This document shows positions 17,056 to 23,070 of a stretch of DNA of 23,070 bases, one piece after another (within the stretch, counting starts at the first letter, position 1; every line of letters begins with the position of its first letter). The stretch comes from a virus. Under the pieces are notes generated by a model that did no database searches, was not told where the DNA came from, and saw nothing but the letters and a program-made list of their open reading frames with translations. The position numbers and the translations under genes were made by a program. The DNA is taken from the IMG/VR virus record IMGVR_UViG_3300013087_000007, positions 1-23,070 of that record. The stretch is one strand, 5' to 3'.

Positions 17056-17268
17056 TTACTCAAGATTAAATTGATTGGATTCCTGCTCGTTATAGAGTCT
17101 ATGAAGGTGCCGAACGACAGCACGGGAACCCGCTTTGAAGAAAATGGAGTCAGAAGACTCACCCAAAGTGGCGCATTGCTCTGGAAACATCTGGTCCAGA
17201 TAGACGAGAACCTCTTGGGTAATACGCGGTGAAAGCGTAAAAGCCTCCTTAGAAGTGTTGTTATTCAT
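17056..17268 (-). CDS. Small conserved-looking phage protein of unknown function
   Basis: I do not recognise a characterised family. From the ATG at 17268 the product is 70 residues and hydrophilic, with helices PRITQEVLVYLDQMFPEQ and SDSIFFKAGSRAVVRHLHRLY. The latter is an amphipathic helix ending in basic residues. The start at 17268 overlaps the preceding stop by eight bases and has AAGGA just upstream. A further in-frame ATG at 17289 lacks a ribosome binding site and would add seven residues. Position between a nucleotide-metabolism-like gene and the virion genes matches the small gene 6.5-7 region of T7. Confidence 0.6.
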   Translation of the reverse strand: MNNNTSKEAFTLSPRITQEVLVYLDQMFPEQCATLGESSDSIFFKAGSRAVVRHLHRLYNEQESNQFNLE

Positions 17269-17596
17269 TTTCCTTGCTCGACTGGACATAGGCGTACAGG
17301 ATCACCACATAGTTGATGATGTCCAGAACGGTGTCCCGCAGGGCCTCGTCCTTGACCTTGAACTCCCCGGTGGTAATGAAGGTACTAAGGCGAGACATCT
17401 TGTCCGTCAGGCGGACCATGATCCCAGCCTCAGTCTTACAGATGCCCATGGCCTCACAGCGGGTGAAGTTCAGGAAGGGATGGGTATCGTCCTTGCCCCC
17501 GCTGTAGTCGTGGTTCTTACGCTCCGAAAGAGACCGGGCCTCTTCGGTCAGTTCCTTGTGCATTGCCAACAGTCGTGATCGATTCATGGTGTCCAT
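17261..17596 (-). CDS. DUF1599/Nmad1-like protein, possible nucleotide-modification or MazG-like helical protein
   Basis: The 111-residue product has ERKNHDYSGG near the N-terminus, followed by PFLNFTRCEAMGI. Further on are TEAGIMVRLTDKMSRLSTFI and LRDTVLDIINYVVILYAYV. The order K-N-x-D-Y, N-F, R-x-x-D-K-x-x-R-L and D-x-x-x-D-x-x-N-Y is typical of the DUF1599 (nucleotide modification associated domain 1) family. Those are all-helical proteins often found beside phage replication genes. Biochemical function of the family is not settled; a role in nucleotide metabolism or base modification is inferred from genomic associations. The start at 17596 was chosen because AAGGAG lies eight bases upstream, and it overlaps the exonuclease stop by 13 bases. 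Confidence 0.7.
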   Translation of the reverse strand: MDTMNRSRLLAMHKELTEEARSLSERKNHDYSGGKDDTHPFLNFTRCEAMGICKTEAGIMVRLTDKMSRLSTFITTGEFKVKDEALRDTVLDIINYVVILYAYVQSSKENE

Positions 17597-18315
17597 AGTT
17601 TGATCTCCTTGGTGTTCCAACAGTACTCGCCATCTCGCAGAATCCTAGCGCACCTAGCCTGAGTCAGGGCGTACTCTTCAGTAAACCCAGACTTCTCGTA
17701 GGCACCAACCACTTCGTCCCAAGTTCCGTTCTTCAGGATCTTGGCGGCGGTCACCGGGCCAACACCTTCAAGGCCCGGGTAGCCATCGGTCTTGTCCCCG
17801 GTCAGGACCTGTGTAAGAAAAAATACATCTGCTTTCTTAGGGTCGATCTCCACAGGCTGCTCGTCTTTGTCGGGATTCCACAGCCAACCCGGAACGCTAT
17901 TCAGGTCTTTGTCGGAGGAAACGATGACGGTCTTCCCCATAGTACCGCCAGTCTGAACCAGACCGAGAATATCGTCGCCTTCAAGACGCGGCTCCACCAA
18001 CACCCGGTACCGATCATGCAGCAGTTCCTTGACGGCTTTGTAACCGCAGGGCTTTCTACAGGCTTTCCGGTGGGACTTGTAATCGGGATAGACCTCCTTG
18101 CGGTAGTTCTCTGCTCCCGTAAACGCAATAACTGGGCTCTCTGCATCGATGGTGGCCTTCCATTTGTTGAGGGTGTCTTCACAGATCGCTAGGGCCTCTT
18201 GAACATTACCGAACACGACATCGGTGTCCTCATCGAACCTAGCCACATATTCAATCGCAGAGCAGACGGAGTAGATCAGGATGTCTCCGTCCACTAACAT
18301 ATGGTCGAACTTCAT
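17584..18315 (-). CDS. 5'-3' exonuclease, T7 gp6-like
   Basis: The 243-residue enzyme has the flap/RNase H-type nuclease pattern. LVDGDILIY (D9, D11) is followed by the basic helix ENYRKEVYPDYKSHR (69-83), LEGDD (111-115) and VSSDKD (132-137). TGDKTD (172-177) then runs straight into the helix-3-turn-helix motif GLEGVGPVTAAKIL (181-194). All metal-binding acidic positions look intact. In T7, gp6 removes RNA primers and degrades host DNA, supplying nucleotides and helping recombination. T7 gp6 is 300 residues, so this is a compact version. The start overlaps the small upstream gene's stop as TAATG, with a purine-rich GAGGGCGAG before it. Confidence 0.92.
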   Translation of the reverse strand: MKFDHMLVDGDILIYSVCSAIEYVARFDEDTDVVFGNVQEALAICEDTLNKWKATIDAESPVIAFTGAENYRKEVYPDYKSHRKACRKPCGYKAVKELLHDRYRVLVEPRLEGDDILGLVQTGGTMGKTVIVSSDKDLNSVPGWLWNPDKDEQPVEIDPKKADVFFLTQVLTGDKTDGYPGLEGVGPVTAAKILKNGTWDEVVGAYEKSGFTEEYALTQARCARILRDGEYCWNTKEIKLWTP

Positions 18316-18518
18316 TACTCGCCCTCGCTATTCAGGGCTGCTTCCTTGGCGAATGAGATCAGACCAAGAGTGCCGTGCATGGAGCCCTTGGCAGTCAGGG
18401 TGTACGAGTCATCCTTGGAGGTCTTGGACTGGAACCCGATGAAGACCATCTCGTCAAAGCGGTTCTTCAGTTCCTTCAGGATCTCGCCCGTACCCATGAA
18501 TTCAATTGGAGTAGACAC
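18315..18518 (-). CDS. Small protein of unknown function
   Basis: The 67-residue product starts at a GTG with GAGG seven bases upstream, and overlaps the end of the LAGLIDADG-type gene by 17 bases. It has an acidic N-terminal helix (GEILKELKNRFDEMVFIGF) and a later stretch SYTLTAKGSMHGTLGLISFAKEAAL. That form, a strand, a Gly-rich turn and an amphipathic helix ending in AK, is common in short proteins of tailed phages with no assigned role. I do not recognise a function. Tight coupling on both sides supports that it is expressed with the replication genes. Confidence 0.65.
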   Translation of the reverse strand: MSTPIEFMGTGEILKELKNRFDEMVFIGFQSKTSKDDSYTLTAKGSMHGTLGLISFAKEAALNSEGE

Positions 18519-18834
18519 TTTTGAGCCTCTTAAGGGTTTTGATGTAGTGTGAACGGATCATCGGATCCTTGGACTGACGAACGAGAAACAAGGCCACAAT
18601 CTGTGGGTACTTGATCACGGAGTACCGGGCTACAGCCAATAGGTACTTGATAGCCTTGTCTCCGCAGAGGGTCCAGACAAACACCTCGCCACCCTTCTCG
18701 CGGATACTGCCGCCCCACTTGCCGCGCATCAAGGACAGCACACCAAAGTGTTTGTTTGTGACTTCAACACATGGAGTACCGTTCCACCGAACGCAGCCCT
18801 CGCCATCCAATAGGCCAGCAGCAAATGCGTTCAA
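18502..18834 (-). CDS. Small LAGLIDADG-type homing endonuclease-like protein, probable TTG start
   Basis: The likely product of 110 residues begins MNAFAAGLLDGEGCVRW, which contains the LAGLIDADG helix (AAGLLDGEG) with E12 at the catalytic acid position. It is followed by strands, VFVWTLCGDKAIKYLLAV, and YSVIKYPQIVALFL. The W..xGxxA..yL and K.pQ pattern is the rest of the core of this fold. It has one motif only, so it would act as a homodimer. It is short compared with I-CreI (163 residues) and may be degenerate. The TTG at 18834 shares bases with the polymerase TGA and has GGGGAG at ideal spacing. An upstream ATG at 18885 would overlap polymerase by 55 bases. Such genes often sit beside the gene whose allele they target, here DNA polymerase. 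Confidence 0.7.
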   Translation of the reverse strand: MNAFAAGLLDGEGCVRWNGTPCVEVTNKHFGVLSLMRGKWGGSIREKGGEVFVWTLCGDKAIKYLLAVARYSVIKYPQIVALFLVRQSKDPMIRSHYIKTLKRLKSVYSN

Positions 18835-20585
18835 TGTGTTTCTCCCCAGTTGAGCCCCACGCGGTACTCGCCGTCCAGTTGGCATCGGAAACCACAGTCC
18901 TTTCCGGCTTGTTGAATAGCCGATACAACTAGGCTACCAACCATACAAGCGGATTCGGGGTCAGTAACAAACTGATACTCGTCATGGACAGAGGCAACCT
19001 GATCGACCTTGATGCCATGTTCGATGAACAGAGCATGGGCATTCACACAGGCTTGCTTCATCACAACAGCCCCGGCAGACTGGAGCAGAGTATTCAGGGC
19101 AGCGTGTTCTGACCTTGGATACAGAGGGCGACCATCAAGACCCTTCAAGAAGCCGTGTGTAGCCAAAGACCTAGAGACATCCTCTTTCAGTCGAAGGTAT
19201 GCAGGAACCTTGGCCTCAAAGTTAGCACGGGCCTTGGAGCCACGGCTCTTGCTGCCGCCAAGGACCAACCCCAACTTGTCGTTGCCTGCACCGTAGATCA
19301 GCGCGTAGATGGCACCCTTGGCTTGATTGCGGATGGCCTTGTGTTCTGCGCCCTTGTCGTACTCGACATCCTTGACCAGACCGAACGCCTTGGCGTTGGC
19401 CCAATGGATGTCTCCCTCAAGGATCTGCTTGGAGTAGGTACCTCCGTCATAGCGGCCTAGGTAGTGCGCTAGGCACCGCAGTTCCAGACCAGAGGCATCC
19501 ACCCCTACAAGCCGCTTCCCGGGGCCTGCAACGAACAGGGAGCGGTACTCCTTCTCGGTGGGCACCTGAGCCATGTTGGGCTTGCTGTGGGTGCAGCGGC
19601 CTGTAATGGCCCCGTTGGTGTTGACCCGGCCATGGATGCGCTTGTCCTTGGTGACCAGTTTCATCCAAGCCTCGTTGCCTGTAGCCAGTTGGCCCACACG
19701 CTTGCCAAGGGTCAGGTACTCCACCAACAGCGCAGCCTCGGGGTAATCCAACGAAGCCAAGACAGACTCGTCTACCCGGGGGCGACCATCGGGAGTGAAC
19801 TCTGTGGGCTCCCAACCGTATCGCTCCTTGAGTCGTTCAGCGATCTGCAAGCGGCTACCCGGGTTGAAAACCTCTTGCTTGGGCTTCAGGGGCCTCCCAG
19901 TCTTCTCAGAGACCCGGGCAATGCTCTTGGGAGGGAACACCTTAGCCAGTTCGCCTTCCAGTTCCATGAGCCGTTGGGCGATCCTGCCGTGGAGATCCAC
20001 AGCCGCAGCCATGTCAAACGCAAAGCCAACTCGCTCCTGCTGCTTGACAATCCTGAAGAATGAATGCTCCAGTTCGATTGCCTGAGTAGCCGTAGGAAAT
20101 GCCCTGTGTGACTCTAGGTACTTCCACAGGGCTGTGGTGACCCGGACATCCTGCTTGCAGTACTCAATAAGGCCGTCCGTGACCTTATCGAATACGGGGG
20201 CTTCAGCCTTGGAGACGCCCAAGCGGTATCCCCAAGCCTTGAGGCTATGAGATCCCACCAGTTCCTTGGGCATCCCCGGCAGGCCGAAGTCTTTCTCCCG
20301 TTGATCAGCATGGAGCAACCGGGCAGTCACCATGGTATCCCGGACCTTGGAGAAGTCCACCACAAACTTGGGAAACAGGTGCATCAGGGCCGGAATGTCA
20401 AAGCCCAAGATGTTGTGACCAACGATGATGTCTGCTTGCTTCATCAGGCCGAAGGCTTGGTCTGCTGAGACCGCCTGTGGTTCCTGATCGTCTACCTGAA
20501 CACAGATGCACAACAGAGTTTTCAGGTCTGTCAGATTGTGCCAGTCATTGATGTCGTTCGTTTCGATGTCGATTGTGACCCGCAT
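18831..20585 (-). CDS. DNA polymerase, family A (T7 gp5-like), compact
   Basis: The 584-residue enzyme replicates the phage genome. The 3'-5' proofreading domain is intact: D6/E8 in TIDIETN, HN (57-58) with D63 in VGHNILGFD, and Y142/D146 in YCKQD. The polymerase motifs are A (VDASGLELRCLAHY, D363), B (HKAIRNQAKGAIYALIYGAG, with K423 and Y427) and C (HDEYQ, D535). T7 gp5 is 704 residues. The thioredoxin-binding insertion found in its thumb is missing: SIARVSEKTGRPLKPK runs straight into VFNPGSRLQIAERL, so processivity must be obtained differently. Y427 matches the T7 Tyr526 position. AAGGAG lies seven bases before the ATG. The LAGLIDADG-type gene begins on its stop codon. Confidence 0.97.
   Translation of the reverse strand: MRVTIDIETNDINDWHNLTDLKTLLCICVQVDDQEPQAVSADQAFGLMKQADIIVGHNILGFDIPALMHLFPKFVVDFSKVRDTMVTARLLHADQREKDFGLPGMPKELVGSHSLKAWGYRLGVSKAEAPVFDKVTDGLIEYCKQDVRVTTALWKYLESHRAFPTATQAIELEHSFFRIVKQQERVGFAFDMAAAVDLHGRIAQRLMELEGELAKVFPPKSIARVSEKTGRPLKPKQEVFNPGSRLQIAERLKERYGWEPTEFTPDGRPRVDESVLASLDYPEAALLVEYLTLGKRVGQLATGNEAWMKLVTKDKRIHGRVNTNGAITGRCTHSKPNMAQVPTEKEYRSLFVAGPGKRLVGVDASGLELRCLAHYLGRYDGGTYSKQILEGDIHWANAKAFGLVKDVEYDKGAEHKAIRNQAKGAIYALIYGAGNDKLGLVLGGSKSRGSKARANFEAKVPAYLRLKEDVSRSLATHGFLKGLDGRPLYPRSEHAALNTLLQSAGAVVMKQACVNAHALFIEHGIKVDQVASVHDEYQFVTDPESACMVGSLVVSAIQQAGKDCGFRCQLDGEYRVGLNWGETH
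18832..18847 (-). promoter_or_regulatory. Ribosome binding site deciding a TTG start inside the end of DNA polymerase
   Basis: GGGGAG ends seven bases before a TTG whose last two bases form the start of the polymerase TGA. It supports translational restart of the LAGLIDADG-type gene on the polymerase stop codon, instead of the upstream ATG at 18885. Confidence 0.6.
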
Positions 20586-20597
20586 ATGGTTCTCCTT

Positions 20598-20933
20598 TTA
20601 AACCAGATCTTTCAGTTGTATTCCGCGCTTTGCAAAGTATGCCCTGAACTTCTGCAAGGCACTTTCGTGGGCTCTGATGGCCGCATCGGGTGAGATGGGA
20701 TCATCAGGATTCATTGCTGTGTACCTCTCGGCTAGATCACGCCAACCTTGGAAGTCAGACAGGATCTTCTCCTCGACCTTCCGGTAGGTTGGCTTGTAGC
20801 CACGCCTTCGGACGAACGAGATCAGTTGAGGGCTGACCCCGAACATCCGCGCAAGTTCAACGCCCTTCTTGCCTTCCCGTGACAACCGGATTACATCAGC
20901 AACTTGGTCTTCTGTCAAGCGTCTAGGGTTCAT
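20598..20933 (-). CDS. Helix-turn-helix DNA-binding protein
   Basis: The 111-residue product opens with LTEDQVADVIRLSREG (6-21), then ELARMFGVSPQLISFVRRR (27-45). This is a clear helix-turn-helix of the resolvase/homing-endonuclease-tail type. The rest is helical, with an acidic WRDLAERY...PDDPISPDAAIRAHE stretch and a basic end (FRAYFAKRGIQLKDLV). No nuclease motif accompanies the DNA-binding region, so a regulator, a replication accessory or the remnant of a mobile endonuclease are all possible. It overlaps the upstream gene as ATGA, and its stop is followed directly by the polymerase ribosome binding site. Confidence 0.7.
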   Translation of the reverse strand: MNPRRLTEDQVADVIRLSREGKKGVELARMFGVSPQLISFVRRRGYKPTYRKVEEKILSDFQGWRDLAERYTAMNPDDPISPDAAIRAHESALQKFRAYFAKRGIQLKDLV

Positions 20934-21142
20934 GCTCCGTCATCCTCCAGTTGTTGCAGGCGACGGTGCATGGCCTTGAGAGACTCGGTCATGGCTTTGT
21001 GAGAGGCTTCCAAGATTTCCAACCTAGCGATTGCCCGGGCTACAGCCGCGCACTCGTCGGGTGGGGACTTAGGCAACATCTTCGCCAACAGGATCTTCAG
21101 GCTACTTGTGAGTTCGTCGTGTGTCATAGTCTTTGCTTCCAT
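20930..21142 (-). CDS. Small helical protein, unknown function
   Basis: The 70-residue product is almost wholly helical and charged. MTHDELTSSLKILLAKMLPKSPPDE leads into ARAIARLEILEASHKAMTESLKAMHRRLQQLEDD, with heptad spacing that suggests a coiled coil. I do not recognise a family. The first ATG (21142) lacks a ribosome binding site, while a second in-frame ATG at 21127 has GGAAG eight bases before it and may be the true start. Both overlap the upstream membrane peptide in another frame. Its stop overlaps the ATG of the helix-turn-helix gene. Confidence 0.55.
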   Translation of the reverse strand: MEAKTMTHDELTSSLKILLAKMLPKSPPDECAAVARAIARLEILEASHKAMTESLKAMHRRLQQLEDDGA

Positions 21143-21230
21143 CTAGTAAGCACATGATTGCAGTCAGGCCCAAGAAGAACAAAGTCATGGACACACCAAG
21201 AACGAGTACGCATAAGACTACGGTGGTCAT
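21102..21230 (-). CDS. Tiny membrane protein (42 residues)
   Basis: The open frame begins MTTVVLCVLVLGVSMTLFFL and continues with a hydrophobic run to about residue 29. It ends in a charged tail (DGSKDYDTRRTHK). It is a single-pass or hairpin membrane peptide by composition. The ATG overlaps the TGA of the upstream membrane peptide, so both are probably made together. It extends 26-41 bases into the following helical gene in another frame. No family is recognised. Confidence 0.55.
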   Translation of the reverse strand: MTTVVLCVLVLGVSMTLFFLGLTAIMCLLDGSKDYDTRRTHK

Positions 21231-21343
21231 CGCTTATCCATTTTCTTGATATCTCGCCATGTCTTCCAAATGAAGACACAGACAACCACATTCAGGAATA
21301 GAACGATAAGACAAGCCGATTGCAGGAAGGTTACTTCATCCAT
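21227..21343 (-). CDS. Tiny membrane protein (38 residues)
   Basis: The product starts MDEVTFLQSACLIVLFLNVV and continues VCVFIWKTWRDIKKMDKR, a single transmembrane helix (about 6-26) with a positively charged, presumably cytoplasmic C-terminus. The ATG overlaps the primase-helicase stop (TAATG), with GAGGAA just upstream. It is directly coupled to a second small membrane peptide. A membrane-perturbing, inhibitory or anchoring role is possible, but nothing identifies it. Confidence 0.6.
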   Translation of the reverse strand: MDEVTFLQSACLIVLFLNVVVCVFIWKTWRDIKKMDKR

Positions 21344-22923
21344 TAGATTTCCTCGTTTTCTGGCATGGCAAACTCTGCCAACCGTCCTGATTCCTTGAAG
21401 TAACGCAGGGCCCCGGCAACTCCGGTGTCCCCAGTAAATCGGTTCTTGAGAACACGGATCACGACTTCATCCGGGTTGTCGCCCTGTTGGTTGCGCTCCA
21501 GACCGATCACGGCATCAGCCAGTTGAGCAATGGCGTGAGAGCCTCGCAACTGGGCAAGACTGGTGGTCGCTCCCTCTTCGTGCCCACGGTCCCCATCGGG
21601 ACGGCGCAGATGGCTGACCACGAACATGGCACATTGGGTCTCTTCGACCAAGGATCGCAGGGAGGTCATGGCGTTGTCGATCAGCCTGCGCTCGTCACCC
21701 TCGCCAAGCCCAGACACCACAATGCTCAGGTGGTCTAGGAAGACGAACTTGCATCCGCACGACTTGATCATGTATCGCATACGGGCCAACAGGTTCTCTG
21801 GGTCCACGGAGCCAAAGTGATCGAAGAGGACCACCTTTGACACCGTGGCATCGAATGCTTCCTTCTTCTGTTCCTCCGTGATACCACGGTCCACCCAGAA
21901 GTAAGGGGGAGCATTCAGATGGAGACCCATTAGGTTCCGTGCTGTTCTTTTGACGGATTCTTCCAACATGAGCAGCCCGACTTGTTGACCTTGCCGGACG
22001 AGGTGTGATACCAGTTCCCGGCACACGGATGATTTTCCGATACCTGTTCCTGATGTGACCACAACCAGTTCTCCTTGTCGAATGCCCAACAGTTTTTCGT
22101 TGAGCCCCGTCCATGGATAGGGTACTGAATCGTTGACATCTTCTTGGAGAACAACTTCCCAAAGGTCTTGGCCCAACACCACGCCATCAGGTCGATAAGC
22201 CTTTGCGCCCCATACAGCATCGATAACTCGCTTTCCTTCGCCCTGTTGCAGGGCCTCGTTTGCATCTTTGAACCCCACGATGGTTCCGATCTTCGCCTTG
22301 CCCGGGGTCAACAGCATGGCGCATTCCTTAGCAGCCTTGCGACCCGGTTCGTCATCATCGAACAGGATCACAACTGATTCAAACTTTTCAAGCCATTCCA
22401 AGTTGTTCTGGAACGCCTTCAGGGCTCCTGCGGCTCCGTTGGGCACAGACACCACGGGCCACTTGTTCTGGAACAACTGGGAGACAGACAGGGCATCAAT
22501 CTCGCCCTCGGTGACTGTAACCATCTTGCCACCGTCACGCCACAGGTGAGCCCCGTACAGCGGGAGGTTCTTGGTGTCGCCAACGATCACGAAGTCCTTG
22601 GACTGAAAGCGCAACTTCTGCGCCACCACGGATCCTTCTCGGATGTACTGAGCAACCTGAACAGTCTGGCCGTTGAACTTACCCAGTCCATAGGACCAGA
22701 TACGGCAAGTGTCCTCGTTGATTCCCCGCTTGTTCAGGGGAGTGAATTCGATATCGATCATGGATTCCTTTCCTTTGGTTACCGATGTTTGACCCTCACC
22801 AAACTCGTAATACTTGCAGCCAAAGCAAAAGCCGTGACCGTCTGAGTATCTGGCTAGGTTGTCTTTAGAGCCGCACGAAGGGCATGGCTCATGTTGGACG
22901 AACTCTGATTCGTTCCGGTTCAA
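21343..22923 (-). CDS. DNA primase-helicase, T7 gp4-like
   Basis: This bifunctional 526-residue protein (T7 gp4A is 566) unwinds DNA and makes primers at the fork. The zinc-binding domain has C14-x2-C17 and C33-x2-C36. The TOPRIM primase core has VTEGEIDALSV (E139) and the acidic run ILFDDDEPG (187-194). The RecA-like helicase has a Walker A GTGIGKSS (292-299), the E of LMLEES, KFVFLDHLS (392-400) and SHLRRP (437-442). A C-terminal QLRGSHAIAQLADAVIGLER motif follows. The start is a TTG with AAGGA eight bases upstream, overlapping the RusA-like gene by 35 bases. A second, stronger start lies at codon 55, giving a form without the zinc domain. The stop is coupled to the first membrane peptide. 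Confidence 0.96.
   Translation of the reverse strand: MNRNESEFVQHEPCPSCGSKDNLARYSDGHGFCFGCKYYEFGEGQTSVTKGKESMIDIEFTPLNKRGINEDTCRIWSYGLGKFNGQTVQVAQYIREGSVVAQKLRFQSKDFVIVGDTKNLPLYGAHLWRDGGKMVTVTEGEIDALSVSQLFQNKWPVVSVPNGAAGALKAFQNNLEWLEKFESVVILFDDDEPGRKAAKECAMLLTPGKAKIGTIVGFKDANEALQQGEGKRVIDAVWGAKAYRPDGVVLGQDLWEVVLQEDVNDSVPYPWTGLNEKLLGIRQGELVVVTSGTGIGKSSVCRELVSHLVRQGQQVGLLMLEESVKRTARNLMGLHLNAPPYFWVDRGITEEQKKEAFDATVSKVVLFDHFGSVDPENLLARMRYMIKSCGCKFVFLDHLSIVVSGLGEGDERRLIDNAMTSLRSLVEETQCAMFVVSHLRRPDGDRGHEEGATTSLAQLRGSHAIAQLADAVIGLERNQQGDNPDEVVIRVLKNRFTGDTGVAGALRYFKESGRLAEFAMPENEEI
22759..22776 (-). promoter_or_regulatory. Internal ribosome binding site for a gp4B-like short helicase
   Basis: AAAGGAAAGGAATCC precedes an in-frame ATG at codon 55 of the primase-helicase. 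This is a stronger site than the one before the TTG of the long form. The predicted short product (472 residues, starting MIDIEFTPL) keeps the TOPRIM and helicase parts but lacks the zinc-binding domain. T7 makes gp4B from an internal start in the same manner. Confidence 0.65.
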
Positions 22924-23070
22924 CTACGCATTCCTTCCATTCGATTTCGATCCTAGGAGATGCGCTGTACTGCTTGGTGGCTTCGATCTTCACGATCTGA
23001 ATATCGTCGTGCCATGCCCACTCATTCAGCGCATCAAGGATCGACTTGATGTGGTTATCTATGTCTCCGA
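22889..23070 (-). CDS. rusA: RusA-like Holliday-junction resolvase (3' part, cut by right edge)
   Basis: The last 59 codons are visible, open to the right edge. They contain GDIDNHIKSILDALN and, a little later, WHDDIQIVKIEATK. The spacing D-x-D-N-x-x-K...L-D-A-L...D-D-x-Q-(V/I) is the catalytic core of RusA endonucleases, with the essential Asp and Lys residues in place. The tail (ECVVEPERIRVRPT) is short. RusA enzymes cut Holliday junctions, which here would debranch concatemers before packaging. T7 uses endonuclease I (gp3) in the same genome position. The gene overlaps the primase-helicase start by 35 bases. Confidence 0.85.
   Translation of the reverse strand, partial: GDIDNHIKSILDALNEWAWHDDIQIVKIEATKQYSASPRIEIEWKECVVEPERIRVRPT

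Noticed and set aside
1-23070. Prophage features such as integrase, attachment site, repressor pair or tRNA
   Set aside because: None were found. Gene content and order are those of a lytic T7-like phage, although the ends of the genome are outside the window.

Overview
The window is a 23 kb internal piece of a T7-like podovirus genome (Autographiviridae-type layout). All supported genes lie on the minus strand, so transcription runs from the right edge to the left. No host gene, integrase, tRNA, rRNA, CRISPR array or insertion sequence was seen. The host cannot be named from this piece. G+C is mid-50s overall, with clearly AT-richer patches in the tail fibre and the ejected virion proteins. 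The compact DNA polymerase without a thioredoxin-binding insertion is unlike coliphage T7 itself.

In transcription order, the replication module runs from about 23070 to 17260. It holds a cut-off RusA-like Holliday-junction resolvase where T7 has endonuclease I, and a primase-helicase with an internal strong ribosome binding site that could yield a gp4B-like short form. Two membrane peptides of 38 and 42 residues, a small helical protein and a helix-turn-helix protein follow. Next come a family A DNA polymerase, a small LAGLIDADG-type protein that probably starts at a TTG overlapping the polymerase stop, a small unknown protein, a T7 gp6-like 5'-3' exonuclease and a DUF1599/Nmad1-like protein. 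Most of these genes overlap by a few bases, which suggests translational coupling.

The head and lysis module runs from about 17270 to 12750. It holds a small unknown protein, a gp7.3-like protein, the portal and the scaffold. A holin-like peptide, an out-of-frame overlapping ORF and a lipoprotein are inserted between scaffold and capsid. A 185-base leader with two inverted repeats precedes the major capsid gene. Directly after the capsid gene is a strong factor-independent terminator, in the same place as T7 Tphi.

The tail and ejection module runs from about 12740 to 1. It holds tail tube A (gp11), tail tube B (gp12), the gp13, gp14, gp15 and gp16 analogues, and the N-terminal part of the gp17-like tail fibre, cut by the left edge.

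The most interesting observation is in the 1550-residue gp16-like ejected protein. It lacks a visible N-terminal transglycosylase motif, but residues about 349-449 resemble an ADP-ribosyltransferase domain. If real, the virion would deliver a host-modifying enzyme along with its DNA.
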